Assembly (NCBI GenBank): GCA_030630445.1
Contig: DAOVNC010000001.1
Location: 1 to 38,501 of the forward strand
DNA: 38,501 nucleotides
From: Kiritimatiellales bacterium
Lineage (GTDB): Bacteria; Verrucomicrobiota; Kiritimatiellia; Kiritimatiellales; Pontiellaceae
Direction: 5' to 3'
Positions 1 through 7,946 of the stretch are shown piece by piece (position 1 is the stretch's first letter; each line of letters opens with the position of its first letter). The notes beneath the pieces are model-generated. The model searched no databases, was not told the origin of the DNA, and saw only the letters and a list, made by a program, of their open reading frames with translations. The position numbers and the translations under genes were made by a program.

Positions 1-363
1 GAATATGAAAAAGATGAGTTTAAAAAGAGTTTAAGAACGTGGACAAATCTTTATTCTTTTCTTGCTCAAATAATGCCATTTAAAGAACCTGAATTTGAGA
101 AGTTTTATGCTTATGCAAAACTACTTCAAACCAAACTGCCTAAAAAAGAATTGTCGGACAGTTTGCAACTTTCAGATGAGATTGCAATGGAGTATTATCG
201 TTTGCAAAAAATAAAAGAAGGCTCAATTGATTTAGTAAAAGGAGAAGATGGAGAATTAGACGGATTAAGCGAAGCAGGAATAAAAAGAGCAAAAGAAGAA
301 AAAGCAAGACTATCTGAAATCATTGAAGTTCTAAACGAAAGATTTGGAACTGAATTTGTTTGA
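1..363 (+). CDS. hsdR: Type I restriction enzyme subunit R (HsdR), 3' fragment, C-terminally truncated
   Basis: The frame is open from the window edge, so the start lies outside. The visible 120 residues match the C-terminal helical region of HsdR, the ATP-dependent translocase and nuclease subunit of type I restriction-modification enzymes. Recognisable landmarks are LYSFLAQIMPF, a YYRLQKI stretch and LSEIIEVLNERFGTEF near the end. Family members usually continue for roughly 80-100 more residues after the last motif; here a TGA follows one codon later, so the protein is clipped. Base composition is strongly AT-rich and A-rich, unlike everything downstream, which suggests a laterally acquired island whose edge is here. 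No hsdS or hsdM is visible. The family call is firm; whether the remnant works is doubtful. Confidence 0.82.
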   Translation, partial: EYEKDEFKKSLRTWTNLYSFLAQIMPFKEPEFEKFYAYAKLLQTKLPKKELSDSLQLSDEIAMEYYRLQKIKEGSIDLVKGEDGELDGLSEAGIKRAKEEKARLSEIIEVLNERFGTEFV

Positions 364-432
364 GGACTGGAAGGCCGAGTTGGTTCGGTTTGCGAATGAA
401 TTTGTGAAACAGGAAGGAGCGAGGCGACAATG
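335..432 (+). pseudogene. Orphan 3' tail of an unidentified gene, coupled to rmlA
   Basis: A second frame overlaps the end of the HsdR fragment. It is open from just after a stop at 332-334 and ends in a TGA that overlaps the rmlA ATG (ATGA). The encoded tail includes FEDWKAELVRFANEFV and has the base composition of the downstream genes. I do not recognise the family. The 4-base overlap is typical of translational coupling, so this is probably the surviving end of the gene that once preceded rmlA in its operon, cut by the event that brought in the HsdR fragment. No start codon is convincing. Confidence 0.4.
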
Positions 433-1299
433 AAAGGAATTATTCTGGCCGGGGGATCGGGAACCCGTTTGCATCCGGTAACGAAGGTGGTGAGCAAGCA
501 ATTGCTTCCGGTATACGACAAGCCGATGATCTACTACCCGCTTTCCACCCTGATGCTCACCGGCATTCGCGACGTGTTGATTATCAGCACTCCGCACGAT
601 CTTCCACTGTTCGAGCGATTGCTGGGCGATGGCTCGGAGCTTGGCATGCGCTTTTCCTATGCCGAACAACCGGCACCCGAGGGGTTGGCGCAGGCCTTTG
701 TGATTGGCCGGGAATTTATTGGGGACGATGATGTGTGCCTGATTCTCGGGGACAATATTTTCTACGGCATGCACTTTACCGCAACGCTTAAACGCGCACG
801 GGAGCGCACCAGCGGCGCCACCATCTTTGCCTATCCCGTGCGCGATCCGGAGCGCTACGGCGTCGTCGAGTTCGATAAAACCGGCAAAGCGCTTTCATTG
901 GAAGAAAAGCCCGAAAGCCCGAAGTCCAACTATGCGATTCCCGGCCTCTATTTCTATGACAACCGGGTGGTTGAAATTGCCGCAACCCTCAAACCCTCGC
1001 CCCGTGGCGAGCTGGAGATTACGGATGTGAACAGGCAATATCTCGAATGGGGCGAGCTTAGTGTCGAATCCCTTGATCGCGGCTTCGCCTGGCTGGACAC
1101 CGGCACCCACGATTCCCTGCACGAAGCTTCTGCCTTTGTGGAAACCATCGAAAAACGGACAGGCCTCAAGATTTCCTGTGTTGAAGAGATTGCGTGGAAT
1201 CGCGGGTATATCGATGATGCCCAGCTTCTTAAGACCGGGCAGTCCATGCACAAGAATCCGTATGGTGGATACCTGCTGGAACTTCTGAAGAATCGATAG
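430..1299 (+). CDS. rmlA: Glucose-1-phosphate thymidylyltransferase
   Basis: Makes dTDP-glucose from dTTP and glucose 1-phosphate, the first step toward dTDP-L-rhamnose and other dTDP-sugars for surface polysaccharide; cytoplasmic. The 289-residue length is normal for RmlA/RfbA. The N-terminus has the nucleotidyltransferase signature GGSGTRLHPVTK followed by KQLLPVYDKPMIYYPLS. Later LGDNIFYG supplies the metal-binding Asp, EEKPESPKSNYAIPGLYFYD binds sugar, and GFAWLDTGTHDSL is near residue 220. The start is set by a purine-rich stretch (AGGAAGGAGCGAGG) just upstream. It is the first intact gene of a plus-strand run to 3714. No rmlB, rmlC or rmlD is present in the window, so the rest of the pathway is elsewhere. 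Confidence 0.96.
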   Translation: MKGIILAGGSGTRLHPVTKVVSKQLLPVYDKPMIYYPLSTLMLTGIRDVLIISTPHDLPLFERLLGDGSELGMRFSYAEQPAPEGLAQAFVIGREFIGDDDVCLILGDNIFYGMHFTATLKRARERTSGATIFAYPVRDPERYGVVEFDKTGKALSLEEKPESPKSNYAIPGLYFYDNRVVEIAATLKPSPRGELEITDVNRQYLEWGELSVESLDRGFAWLDTGTHDSLHEASAFVETIEKRTGLKISCVEEIAWNRGYIDDAQLLKTGQSMHKNPYGGYLLELLKNR

Positions 1300-1309
1300 G
1301 GTGGCTACG

Positions 1310-1948
1310 ATGGAACCTATCCATTTATCTGATGACTTAATCTTTGCCGAAGGCGGACGACGCTATTGTTTTGTTCATCCAGATGATCCGAATAAATGCG
1401 TGAAAACGCTTAACCCCAACGGCGATCCCCGCAAACGGAAAAAAGAGGCGGTTTGGTATAAAAAACTACGGCCGGTTTCCATGTTCGATGACAACAAGCG
1501 CGAACTAAAATCCTTCGAGGAACTGGCAAAAAAAGGCGAAGCGGTCTGGAACCATTTTCCGCATTGCTACGGCATTCAGTCAACCAACCGGGGCGATGGA
1601 ATTGTTACCGACCTGATCCGCGATGCGGATGGTCTTGTTTCAAAAACCGTCCGGCAATATGTGGCGGCCAACGGGAAAACGACTGAACTGCTGGGTGCAT
1701 TGGAAGCGTTTTTTAATCTATTTCGCAAGCACCTGATTATCACCCGTGATGTGCTCGATCATAATTTGGTCGTGCAGGCGGGCGATGAAAAGCTGACCAT
1801 CTACATGATCGATGGCTTTGGCTCTTCCGAGGTATTGCCGTTCTCCCGGTGGTTGGAGTCGGTCGGAGAAAAAAAAGTAGCGCGGAAGATTGCGCGGTTC
1901 TCAGCTCGCTACAATTTGAATCTGCGCCAAAAGCCGGTGAGTAAATGA
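1310..1948 (+). CDS. YrbL/PhoP-regulated-type protein (kinase-like fold)
   Basis: A 212-residue protein resembling the YrbL family (PhoP regulatory network protein, PF10707), which has a protein-kinase-like fold and is often found in LPS and polysaccharide loci. Visible family traits are an early FVHPDDPNKCVKTL stretch, where the Lys would sit in the nucleotide pocket, a KREL..FEEL segment, GIVTDLIRDADG, and a DHNLVVQ segment that resembles a catalytic-loop Asp followed by Asn. The ATG at 1310 has AGGG eight bases upstream; an in-frame GTG at 1301 lacks a ribosome site. Its stop overlaps the next start (ATGA), so it is coupled to the GT25 gene. It could phosphorylate a sugar or lipid, but the substrate cannot be read from sequence. 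Confidence 0.75.
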   Translation: MEPIHLSDDLIFAEGGRRYCFVHPDDPNKCVKTLNPNGDPRKRKKEAVWYKKLRPVSMFDDNKRELKSFEELAKKGEAVWNHFPHCYGIQSTNRGDGIVTDLIRDADGLVSKTVRQYVAANGKTTELLGALEAFFNLFRKHLIITRDVLDHNLVVQAGDEKLTIYMIDGFGSSEVLPFSRWLESVGEKKVARKIARFSARYNLNLRQKPVSK

Positions 1949-2742
1949 AGACGGGTTGCTTTGTTATTACGCTTGATCCGAAGAGTCCCGGTGTTCGTGG
2001 ACTGCTTGATGAGTTGGCCCGCCAGGGGATTGCTGTAGACTTGTTTTCGGCTGTTGACGGCCGGAGGGGGGTGCCACCGCTTGAGCCCGGTGAGGAAGTC
2101 GATCAGCAGAAGGCACTCCTGCGAAAGCGTGCCCCACTGAATTCATCCGAGGTTGGGTGTTATCTGTCGCACTATCGATTGATCAAATCAACTTATCACG
2201 CTGGCATTGACAAACTTTGTGTCTTCGAAGACGACATAGGGATTGAGGCTGGATTAAGTGATGTGCTCCGCGATATTTATACATTGCCAGAAGAATTTGA
2301 GTTTGTTCGATTGATGGGGCTGAGGGTTCGTGAAAGGAAGGTTGTAAGGGGTTTGCCCAGCGGTCGGCTACTTGTGCGGCCGTGCCGCGGTTTGCAGGGG
2401 ACGCAAGGCTATGTGGTGAACCGGAACGGCATGGAAAAAATACTTCGGCATGGACGGGTGCTGGATTTGCCGATTGATATTTTCTATGACACCTTCTGGG
2501 AAACGGATCTGAAATGCTATGGCATTGAACCTCATGCGATTTATGAACGCGATCTGGGATCATCCATTAAGAAAGCAAAGGAAACCGGGGTTAGTCATGC
2601 GCTTCCGGTTTTGTTGCGATGGCATCTTGGGAAGGTGATAAAAAGTGTTCGCCGCATATTATACCTAAACCAACACAGGTCTGCCTTTTACCCAAATGAA
2701 AAACCCAAGGGAATGCCGGGGCGTACTGAACGCATGAAATAG
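1945..2742 (+). CDS. Glycosyltransferase family 25 protein
   Basis: A 265-residue member of the GT25 (LPS biosynthesis LgtB/LpsA-like) family, which transfers galactose or a related sugar to LPS or other oligosaccharides in the cytoplasm. The N-terminus begins with a hydrophobic strand (CFVITLD). The family signature SSEVGCYLSHYRLIK and the metal-binding VFEDD follow near residues 70-95. GTQGYVVNRNGMEKIL and the LDLPIDIFYDTFWE segment fit the C-terminal half, where the DxD-like acidic cluster closes the active site. It overlaps the YrbL-like gene by four bases. The acceptor is unknown. Confidence 0.88.
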   Translation: MKTGCFVITLDPKSPGVRGLLDELARQGIAVDLFSAVDGRRGVPPLEPGEEVDQQKALLRKRAPLNSSEVGCYLSHYRLIKSTYHAGIDKLCVFEDDIGIEAGLSDVLRDIYTLPEEFEFVRLMGLRVRERKVVRGLPSGRLLVRPCRGLQGTQGYVVNRNGMEKILRHGRVLDLPIDIFYDTFWETDLKCYGIEPHAIYERDLGSSIKKAKETGVSHALPVLLRWHLGKVIKSVRRILYLNQHRSAFYPNEKPKGMPGRTERMK

Positions 2743-2787
2743 CCGGGGGGTTGAAGCCATGGAGAGGCAGGGAATGCCTAATGCGTT

Positions 2788-3714
2788 ATGAATACAGACA
2801 TCAATGTGATAGCACGGCCTGAATTGAAGCAGTTAGAGGCTCTAAGGGAATCTATCCTTAATGAGTTGTCCCCCCGGCTGGCGGGCAAACGTGTAGCCTA
2901 TCTGGATATGCCGATTCACCTCAATTTTGGTGACTTGTTGATCGAAAAAGGAACCTATCATTTTTTTAATGAGGTGAACGTTGACCTCTGGAACAGGGTA
3001 TCGCTGCTTGATCAGAAAAGATTGTTCCATCAGCACATTCCTTTGGATGTAATCCTTGTTCTCCATGGAGGCGGTAACTTTGGGGATATCTACCCTTATC
3101 ATCAAGATTTTAGACTCAAGGTGGTTGATGCCTTTCCAGATCATCAAATTATCATGCTTCCGCAATCTATCCATTTTAATGAGGAAGACACCTTCAAGGC
3201 TCAATCTGGAATTATAAACCGGCACAGCAATCTAAAACTGTATGCTCGAGATCAATATTCGTATGATTTTTTGACCCGTGGCATTGATGCGGAAAAGGTC
3301 GGTCTATTGCCGGATATGGCCATGATGCTGTTGGGGAGCTGGGACTGGAAAAAAAAACAAGAGGACAAAACTTTGATATTCCGCAGAAAGGATGCTGAGT
3401 CCATGGTGGGAGCACAGGAGGGTTCTTTTGACTGGAGAGACCTTGTTTCGCGGCATGACCGGAAGAATTACCGGTTGTTAAAACGACTGTTTAAGCTACA
3501 GAATCAGTTTTGTTGCGATTTAGGAGCCCACGCTTTGTGGCCGCGCTTTCGTGATGGAATGATTGAAAAAGCCGTTTTCCACTGCCGGCAGTATGGATGT
3601 ATTGATACAGACCGTTTGCATGGTTTTATCCTAGCGCAGCTTTTAGGAATTCCTGCAATCTGCCGTGATAATTCCTATGGAAAAATTGCACGCTACACCC
3701 AGGCTTGGCTTTGA
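2788..3714 (+). CDS. Polysaccharide pyruvyl transferase family protein
   Basis: A 308-residue protein of the polysaccharide pyruvyl transferase family (PF04230; ExoV/CsaB/EpsO-like), which adds ketal pyruvate from phosphoenolpyruvate to sugars or has lost that role. Evidence is the early LNFGDLLIEKG, the VLHGGGNFGDIYP motif, IIMLPQSIHF, and LYARDQYSYDFL followed by LLPDMAMML. The C-terminal DRLHGFILAQLLGIPAICRD contains the family's conserved R-x-H-G region. The ribosome site is weak. It ends 10 bases before the convergent PP-loop gene, closing the first plus-strand operon. The pyruvyl activity itself is inferred. Confidence 0.85.
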   Translation: MNTDINVIARPELKQLEALRESILNELSPRLAGKRVAYLDMPIHLNFGDLLIEKGTYHFFNEVNVDLWNRVSLLDQKRLFHQHIPLDVILVLHGGGNFGDIYPYHQDFRLKVVDAFPDHQIIMLPQSIHFNEEDTFKAQSGIINRHSNLKLYARDQYSYDFLTRGIDAEKVGLLPDMAMMLLGSWDWKKKQEDKTLIFRRKDAESMVGAQEGSFDWRDLVSRHDRKNYRLLKRLFKLQNQFCCDLGAHALWPRFRDGMIEKAVFHCRQYGCIDTDRLHGFILAQLLGIPAICRDNSYGKIARYTQAWL

Positions 3715-3724
3715 GTTGGGCTGA

Positions 3725-4855
3725 TCATTTACCTCTCAAACGACGGGATTCTGCTTTGATTCGGCGTTTCAGGTAATAAGGCCAGACCGGTCTCCGCAAG
3801 ACGTTTCGCAACGCCCTCCTGAGTTGCTCTGTTTCTTTGACATCCCTCAAGGCATCTAGGTTCTCTTTAATGAAGGCCCGCGTGTTGTCGTCATAGGCTT
3901 TGATTTTGGAAACTAGTCGAAGGTTTAGTTTTGAATCAAAGGTTGTACAGCGTTCCAATGCCTCGTTCGCCGCAAGGTTAATCATTGTTCTGATGCATTT
4001 TTCACATTGCCCGCAGTTGTAGGATCCATTTGGGTTTTTCCAGCAGACCCGAAGGCTTTCAAGGGCAATATCAGATTGGGCAATCAACTTAACTTTTTCT
4101 ACTCGCGTCGCCTCGCATCCGTCATGGATGAATTTAAGCGACTCCGTACTCCACAGAGGATCCAGCACCGGATGCGAACCCCATGGAAACAGTTCTGCAT
4201 AGGTGTGGGTTGCTGGAATAAAAATACGCCGAAAATGTGGTGATAGCAGATGACCGATTGTTGCCAGAGCTGCACCATGTGCAAGGGGACCCCATTTTAC
4301 ATATGGGTTTAGCAGGTCGCGTAGGTTCGTTTCGATTTCTATGAGGTTCTTTCCTAGCCGTTTTGCGATCGTATTTATTTTTTCTGAGGTTTTGTTTCGC
4401 AATGCGGTATCGGAAAGGCGGATGTCAAAGCCATGTACAAAGATGATGTCAGTGATTTCGTCCTGTTTTTTCAATAGGGTATAGAAAGAGTCTACGCCGC
4501 CGGAGAAAAAGGTGCCGACCCGTTCTTTTTCGGTTGGTTCTTCGGCAGGTGCGGTTCCGTTGATTTTGATTCGATGTAGCGTTGGATCCCATGAACGGTA
4601 AATATCCTGAATTGTGTTGGAGATTGTATCAAAGAACAGAGGGCTTACTTTCTCCTCCATAAACAGGCTTTCTCCCCCGACCCGCATGCTGGGTAGCAGG
4701 GTTGCGGATAGAAAGGCCTCTGGGCTGGCTGCCAATAGCGCATCTTTTGACTTGAAGTATATAGTGTAGTCTTTCCCGCCGATCAGCAGGTCGGCCTCTG
4801 TGGTTACTGTGTGCCCCGTGGTAGAAGAGTGAATATGGGTTATTTGGTTTGGCAT
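3725..4855 (-). CDS. QueC-like PP-loop ATPase (ATP pyrophosphatase) protein
   Basis: A 376-residue N-type ATP pyrophosphatase. The PP-loop reads GTFFSGGVDSFYTLL. A C-terminal cluster, CWKNPNGSYNCGQCEKCIRT, resembles the zinc-binding four-Cys site of QueC (7-cyano-7-deazaguanine synthase), though the first gap is longer. A stretch WGSHPVLDPLWSTE is probably at the substrate site. An N-terminal extension of about 100 residues before the PP-loop is not in QueC. No other queuosine genes are present, and the position inside a glycosyltransferase cluster suggests that it adenylates a sugar acid or other precursor for surface polysaccharide; this is inference. I chose the ATG at 4855 because AAGGGA lies eight bases upstream; an in-frame ATG at 4891 starts one base after the preceding stop. 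Confidence 0.72.
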   Translation of the reverse strand: MPNQITHIHSSTTGHTVTTEADLLIGGKDYTIYFKSKDALLAASPEAFLSATLLPSMRVGGESLFMEEKVSPLFFDTISNTIQDIYRSWDPTLHRIKINGTAPAEEPTEKERVGTFFSGGVDSFYTLLKKQDEITDIIFVHGFDIRLSDTALRNKTSEKINTIAKRLGKNLIEIETNLRDLLNPYVKWGPLAHGAALATIGHLLSPHFRRIFIPATHTYAELFPWGSHPVLDPLWSTESLKFIHDGCEATRVEKVKLIAQSDIALESLRVCWKNPNGSYNCGQCEKCIRTMINLAANEALERCTTFDSKLNLRLVSKIKAYDDNTRAFIKENLDALRDVKETEQLRRALRNVLRRPVWPYYLKRRIKAESRRLRGK

Positions 4856-4892
4856 GTTTGCTGTCCCTTTATTTAAAGATCGATATTCCATC

Positions 4893-5918
4893 TTATCTAT
4901 AAACTTCAGCTTGCCAGATGTAGTCGTTGGAATAGGGTTGTCCGAGGGTGGTTTCGATCATGAACTTGACGATCCGCTGGCCGGAAAAGTGTTCGTGGTA
5001 GAAGGCGCGTCCGGCGGCGGCTACGGCTTGGCGTTTTGCATCATCATTCTGAAACTCGATTGCTTTTTGAATTAGCTCGTCTTCGTTGCTGAAGAAGGCG
5101 ACGTGTTCGTCGGTGAAGAAGTGGCGCATATCACCTTTATCCCATACGAAGGCCAGTAGGCCATTCCCCATGAGTTGCGAGAGGCGGGCCGAGGTATACC
5201 AGGGCCAGTCTTCAAAGCGGTTGAGGTTGAGCCCCATTTTACTGGTGGCCAGCACCTGATCGTAGGCATGGCTCCATACGGGAGGCTTGCCATAAATTCC
5301 GTAGGTTTCAAAGCGTAGCTGATCTTTTATCTTTTCATGCAGACTGACGATTAGCGGATAGCGGTCGTCGGTCTTTGCTCCTTTTCCGCAATACATTAGA
5401 TCGCGCTCAAATTCGGTTTTTTGCGAGTTATCCATGTCCTCAACCGCCGGATCGGTGGCGTTGGGAATGTGGCCTACAATGTTTTTCCCGGTAGAAAACT
5501 GTTTGAGCGGGTCGCCGGCTGTGGTTACAAAGATGGCATCCACTACCTCCTTGCGCCAGTTAATGACCTTGATGTTGCGCTCCCTCCAAAGTGGATCGAC
5601 ATTGCGATAGATGATCGGAACGGCGGGCATTAGCTTTTTGATCTCAAGCAAGGTTTTATTCGTGATCAGGTCGCTGTGGCCGATCAGGATCACATCGGGT
5701 CTGAAATTATCGCAGGTTTCGATGAAGCGTCGGTTGGCAGCCCGAATACCCAGGGGCTTGATATTCAGCGGTGCCTCAAATTTGGCAATGTCGCGTTCGC
5801 TGTACTCACAAACCTTCCAGTTGTTGCGAATCATGCCGTTGAACAGCTTGCGGCCAGTAGCAACCTTGGTTTGGCCGTAACGCCGGATCATCATATTGTC
5901 GGAGTGGATAATGCGCAT
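4893..5918 (-). CDS. CgeB-like glycosyltransferase (glycosyl transferases group 1)
   Basis: A 341-residue predicted glycosyltransferase of GT-B type, similar to the CgeB/Glyco_trans_1_2 group. It starts MRIIHSDNMMIRRYGQ. A Rossmann-like first half contains DVILIGHSDL, and the second half has GLNLNRFEDWPWYTSARLSQ and GLLAFVWDKGDM, the usual donor-binding region. The family normally ends as here with a long helix after FYHEHFSGQRIVKFM. The open frame reaches upstream to 5993, but the first 25 residues look unlike protein and overlap the previous gene; the ATG at 5918 falls 10 bases after that gene's stop, consistent with one minus-strand operon. Donor and acceptor are unknown. Confidence 0.78.
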   Translation of the reverse strand: MRIIHSDNMMIRRYGQTKVATGRKLFNGMIRNNWKVCEYSERDIAKFEAPLNIKPLGIRAANRRFIETCDNFRPDVILIGHSDLITNKTLLEIKKLMPAVPIIYRNVDPLWRERNIKVINWRKEVVDAIFVTTAGDPLKQFSTGKNIVGHIPNATDPAVEDMDNSQKTEFERDLMYCGKGAKTDDRYPLIVSLHEKIKDQLRFETYGIYGKPPVWSHAYDQVLATSKMGLNLNRFEDWPWYTSARLSQLMGNGLLAFVWDKGDMRHFFTDEHVAFFSNEDELIQKAIEFQNDDAKRQAVAAAGRAFYHEHFSGQRIVKFMIETTLGQPYSNDYIWQAEVYR

Positions 5919-5928
5919 GGTGGATAAT

Positions 5929-6843
5929 CTATTTGAGTTCCTGAGTGAGGTTATATCGATCAAAGACCGCCTTGATCTTCTGGTCGTTGCCATGAGAGGT
6001 TTGTTTATTGCGTCGCTTTAAGGAGGTTTCCTGAGAACCCTCGATGGTTAAGAAGTTGGTCATGAAGTGACGGTGTCCGGGTACGACCCTGCACGGGGTA
6101 CCTTTTTTTAGACTCATGGCTTTTAACCAAACATCGTCCGCTCCGGGGGCCAGCTCAAGGAAGGCCTCTTGATTGGCAATTTCAGGATCAAAGCAACCGG
6201 GGAAGTATAACACACCGCCGACGCCTGTAGGGAAGATGAGTTTGGAGGGACTGGTGTCGTTTCTGGACCAGTCCCATTGCTTGTAGGGATTGATCTCTCC
6301 ATTGTCATTGAATGTGATCTTGTGCCCGCGATGGCAATGAACGGTGTTCGGAAATTGTAAGAAGGATTTATAGAGTTGATCGATCGTGTCGATGGGATAG
6401 AGAAAATCATCGTCGACCGTAATTAAAAGGCTGTTGGGATATTTTTGTAGGGTGTAGTGATATTTGGTGTAGGGGCCTAGGTCTTTTTTGCAGAAAAGGA
6501 TTTCGAGGCCCCGTTTTTGCTGTAGTTTTAGCGTTTCGGGTAGCATTTGTTCTGAAAAATCCTCGGAAGAAATGCAGAGGACGATTTTGTCGGGCTTGAG
6601 CGATTGTTGCATAATACTTTCGATCGTAAGGTAGGCATCGTGGATTCGCTTACCGAAGGAGGTTAGCGAAACAACCAGTTCATGCCCGGCGTTGTTGCCG
6701 ATGCCCGATTCTTTACTGTGCAGCGTTTTGTCCTCGAGAAGCAGGCATCGTTGAATGGTTTTATGGCGCGTCATGGCGTCGTCGAATTTTCGTTTCTGCT
6801 TGGCCCTGCGCTTCTGTTTGAAATGAACATGTAGTTTTTTCAT
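5929..6843 (-). CDS. Glycosyltransferase, GT2-like (GT-A fold)
   Basis: A 304-residue predicted GT-A glycosyltransferase. The basic N-terminus precedes ELVVSLTSFGKRI, then SIMQQSLKPDKIVLCIS, typical of the first half of GT2-like folds. DLGPYTKYHYTLQKYPN leads to LLITVDDDFLYP, which supplies the DxD-type metal site. PGADDVWLKAMSLKKG near residue 240 is a likely acceptor/base region. It is the first gene of the three-gene minus-strand operon ending at 3725 and shares a 65-base divergent promoter region with the next plus-strand glycosyltransferase. A GAAG ribosome site lies a few bases before the ATG. Confidence 0.8.
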   Translation of the reverse strand: MKKLHVHFKQKRRAKQKRKFDDAMTRHKTIQRCLLLEDKTLHSKESGIGNNAGHELVVSLTSFGKRIHDAYLTIESIMQQSLKPDKIVLCISSEDFSEQMLPETLKLQQKRGLEILFCKKDLGPYTKYHYTLQKYPNSLLITVDDDFLYPIDTIDQLYKSFLQFPNTVHCHRGHKITFNDNGEINPYKQWDWSRNDTSPSKLIFPTGVGGVLYFPGCFDPEIANQEAFLELAPGADDVWLKAMSLKKGTPCRVVPGHRHFMTNFLTIEGSQETSLKRRNKQTSHGNDQKIKAVFDRYNLTQELK

Positions 6844-6908
6844 TAAGTATCTTCTTTTCTGGAGAGGAAAACCTATATGTTTTGTCCGTTAAGGGAAATG
6901 TTTAGTTT

Positions 6909-7946
6909 ATGAAAATCACTCAAATCATGCTGGGAAAAGGATTCGGCGGAGCCGAACGGTCGTTCGTGGATACCGCACTGGCACTGGCTGCGCGGGGACA
7001 CGAGGTTCAGGCGATCTGCCATCGGAAGTTTGTAAAGCGTGGTCTGTTGGAAAATGTATCTGGCCTACAGCTCGAAACCATCAAGGCGGGGGGGGAGTTG
7101 GATTGGTTCACACCGCGCCGGATTGCAAAGCTGATCCGCCAGTTTCAGCCGGAGATTGTGCACACGCAATTGAAGCGGGCGGCGTGGCATGGCGGGCGCG
7201 GTGCACATATGGCCGGAGTTCTGGTGGTCTCCAAGCTGCACAACTATGTCAAGCTTGAGCGCTATCGCTATGTCCATACCCTGATCGGCACCACGGAAGA
7301 TCAACGCCAGCATGCGCTGAAGCTAAACTGGCCGGAGGATCGCGTTACCGTAATCCCTAATTTCTCGCGCGTTCTTCCGGTTGAAAGCGCTCGTGCTCCT
7401 GGGCAGCGCCCCCTGCGCCTGCTTACCTATGGACGCTATGTGCACAAGAAGGGTTTTGATGTTTTATTGAAAGCCCTGCGGAAGCTGATCGATAGCGGAG
7501 TGGATGCAACGCTTACGATTGGGGGAAGCGGCCCGGAGTTGGAAGCGCTGTCGGCGTTGGCGGAAGAACTCGGCATTGCGGACAAGGTGGCTCTTGGTAT
7601 CTGGATCGACGATGTGGCTGCCGCACTGGATCAGGCCGATGTGTTTGTGCTGCCTTCGCGTGACGAGCCGTTTGGAATTGTGATGCTGGAGGCGATGGCG
7701 CGTGGTCTTCCGATCATTACCTCCCGTACGCAGGGACCTTCGCAGGTGCTGACGGATGAAACAGCCTATTTTGCGGATATTGATTCCGTTGAAATGCTGG
7801 CGGATGCACTACAGCAGGTGGTGGAGAATCCAGAGAAGGCTAAGGGAAAAGCAGTTGCGGCATTGGAACTCTATTGTACGACCTACCACGAAGATGCGGT
7901 GCTACCCCGGTTTGAGGCGCTCTACCGGTCGGTTAGCTCGCGGTAG
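6909..7946 (+). CDS. Glycosyltransferase family 4 protein
   Basis: A 345-residue GT4 retaining glycosyltransferase of GT-B fold, cytoplasmic and probably building LPS core or O-polysaccharide. The N-terminal domain opens with GKGFGGAERSFVDTA, the usual acceptor-side glycine-rich loop. The C-terminal domain has LLTYGRYVHKKGFDVLLKAL and the nucleotide-sugar motif DEPFGIVMLEAMARGLPII, which matches the E-x7-E signature. The gene is divergent from the preceding GT2-like gene and its last 25 bases overlap the end of the convergent GT4 gene. The sugar specificity cannot be assigned. Confidence 0.9.
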   Translation: MKITQIMLGKGFGGAERSFVDTALALAARGHEVQAICHRKFVKRGLLENVSGLQLETIKAGGELDWFTPRRIAKLIRQFQPEIVHTQLKRAAWHGGRGAHMAGVLVVSKLHNYVKLERYRYVHTLIGTTEDQRQHALKLNWPEDRVTVIPNFSRVLPVESARAPGQRPLRLLTYGRYVHKKGFDVLLKALRKLIDSGVDATLTIGGSGPELEALSALAEELGIADKVALGIWIDDVAAALDQADVFVLPSRDEPFGIVMLEAMARGLPIITSRTQGPSQVLTDETAYFADIDSVEMLADALQQVVENPEKAKGKAVAALELYCTTYHEDAVLPRFEALYRSVSSR

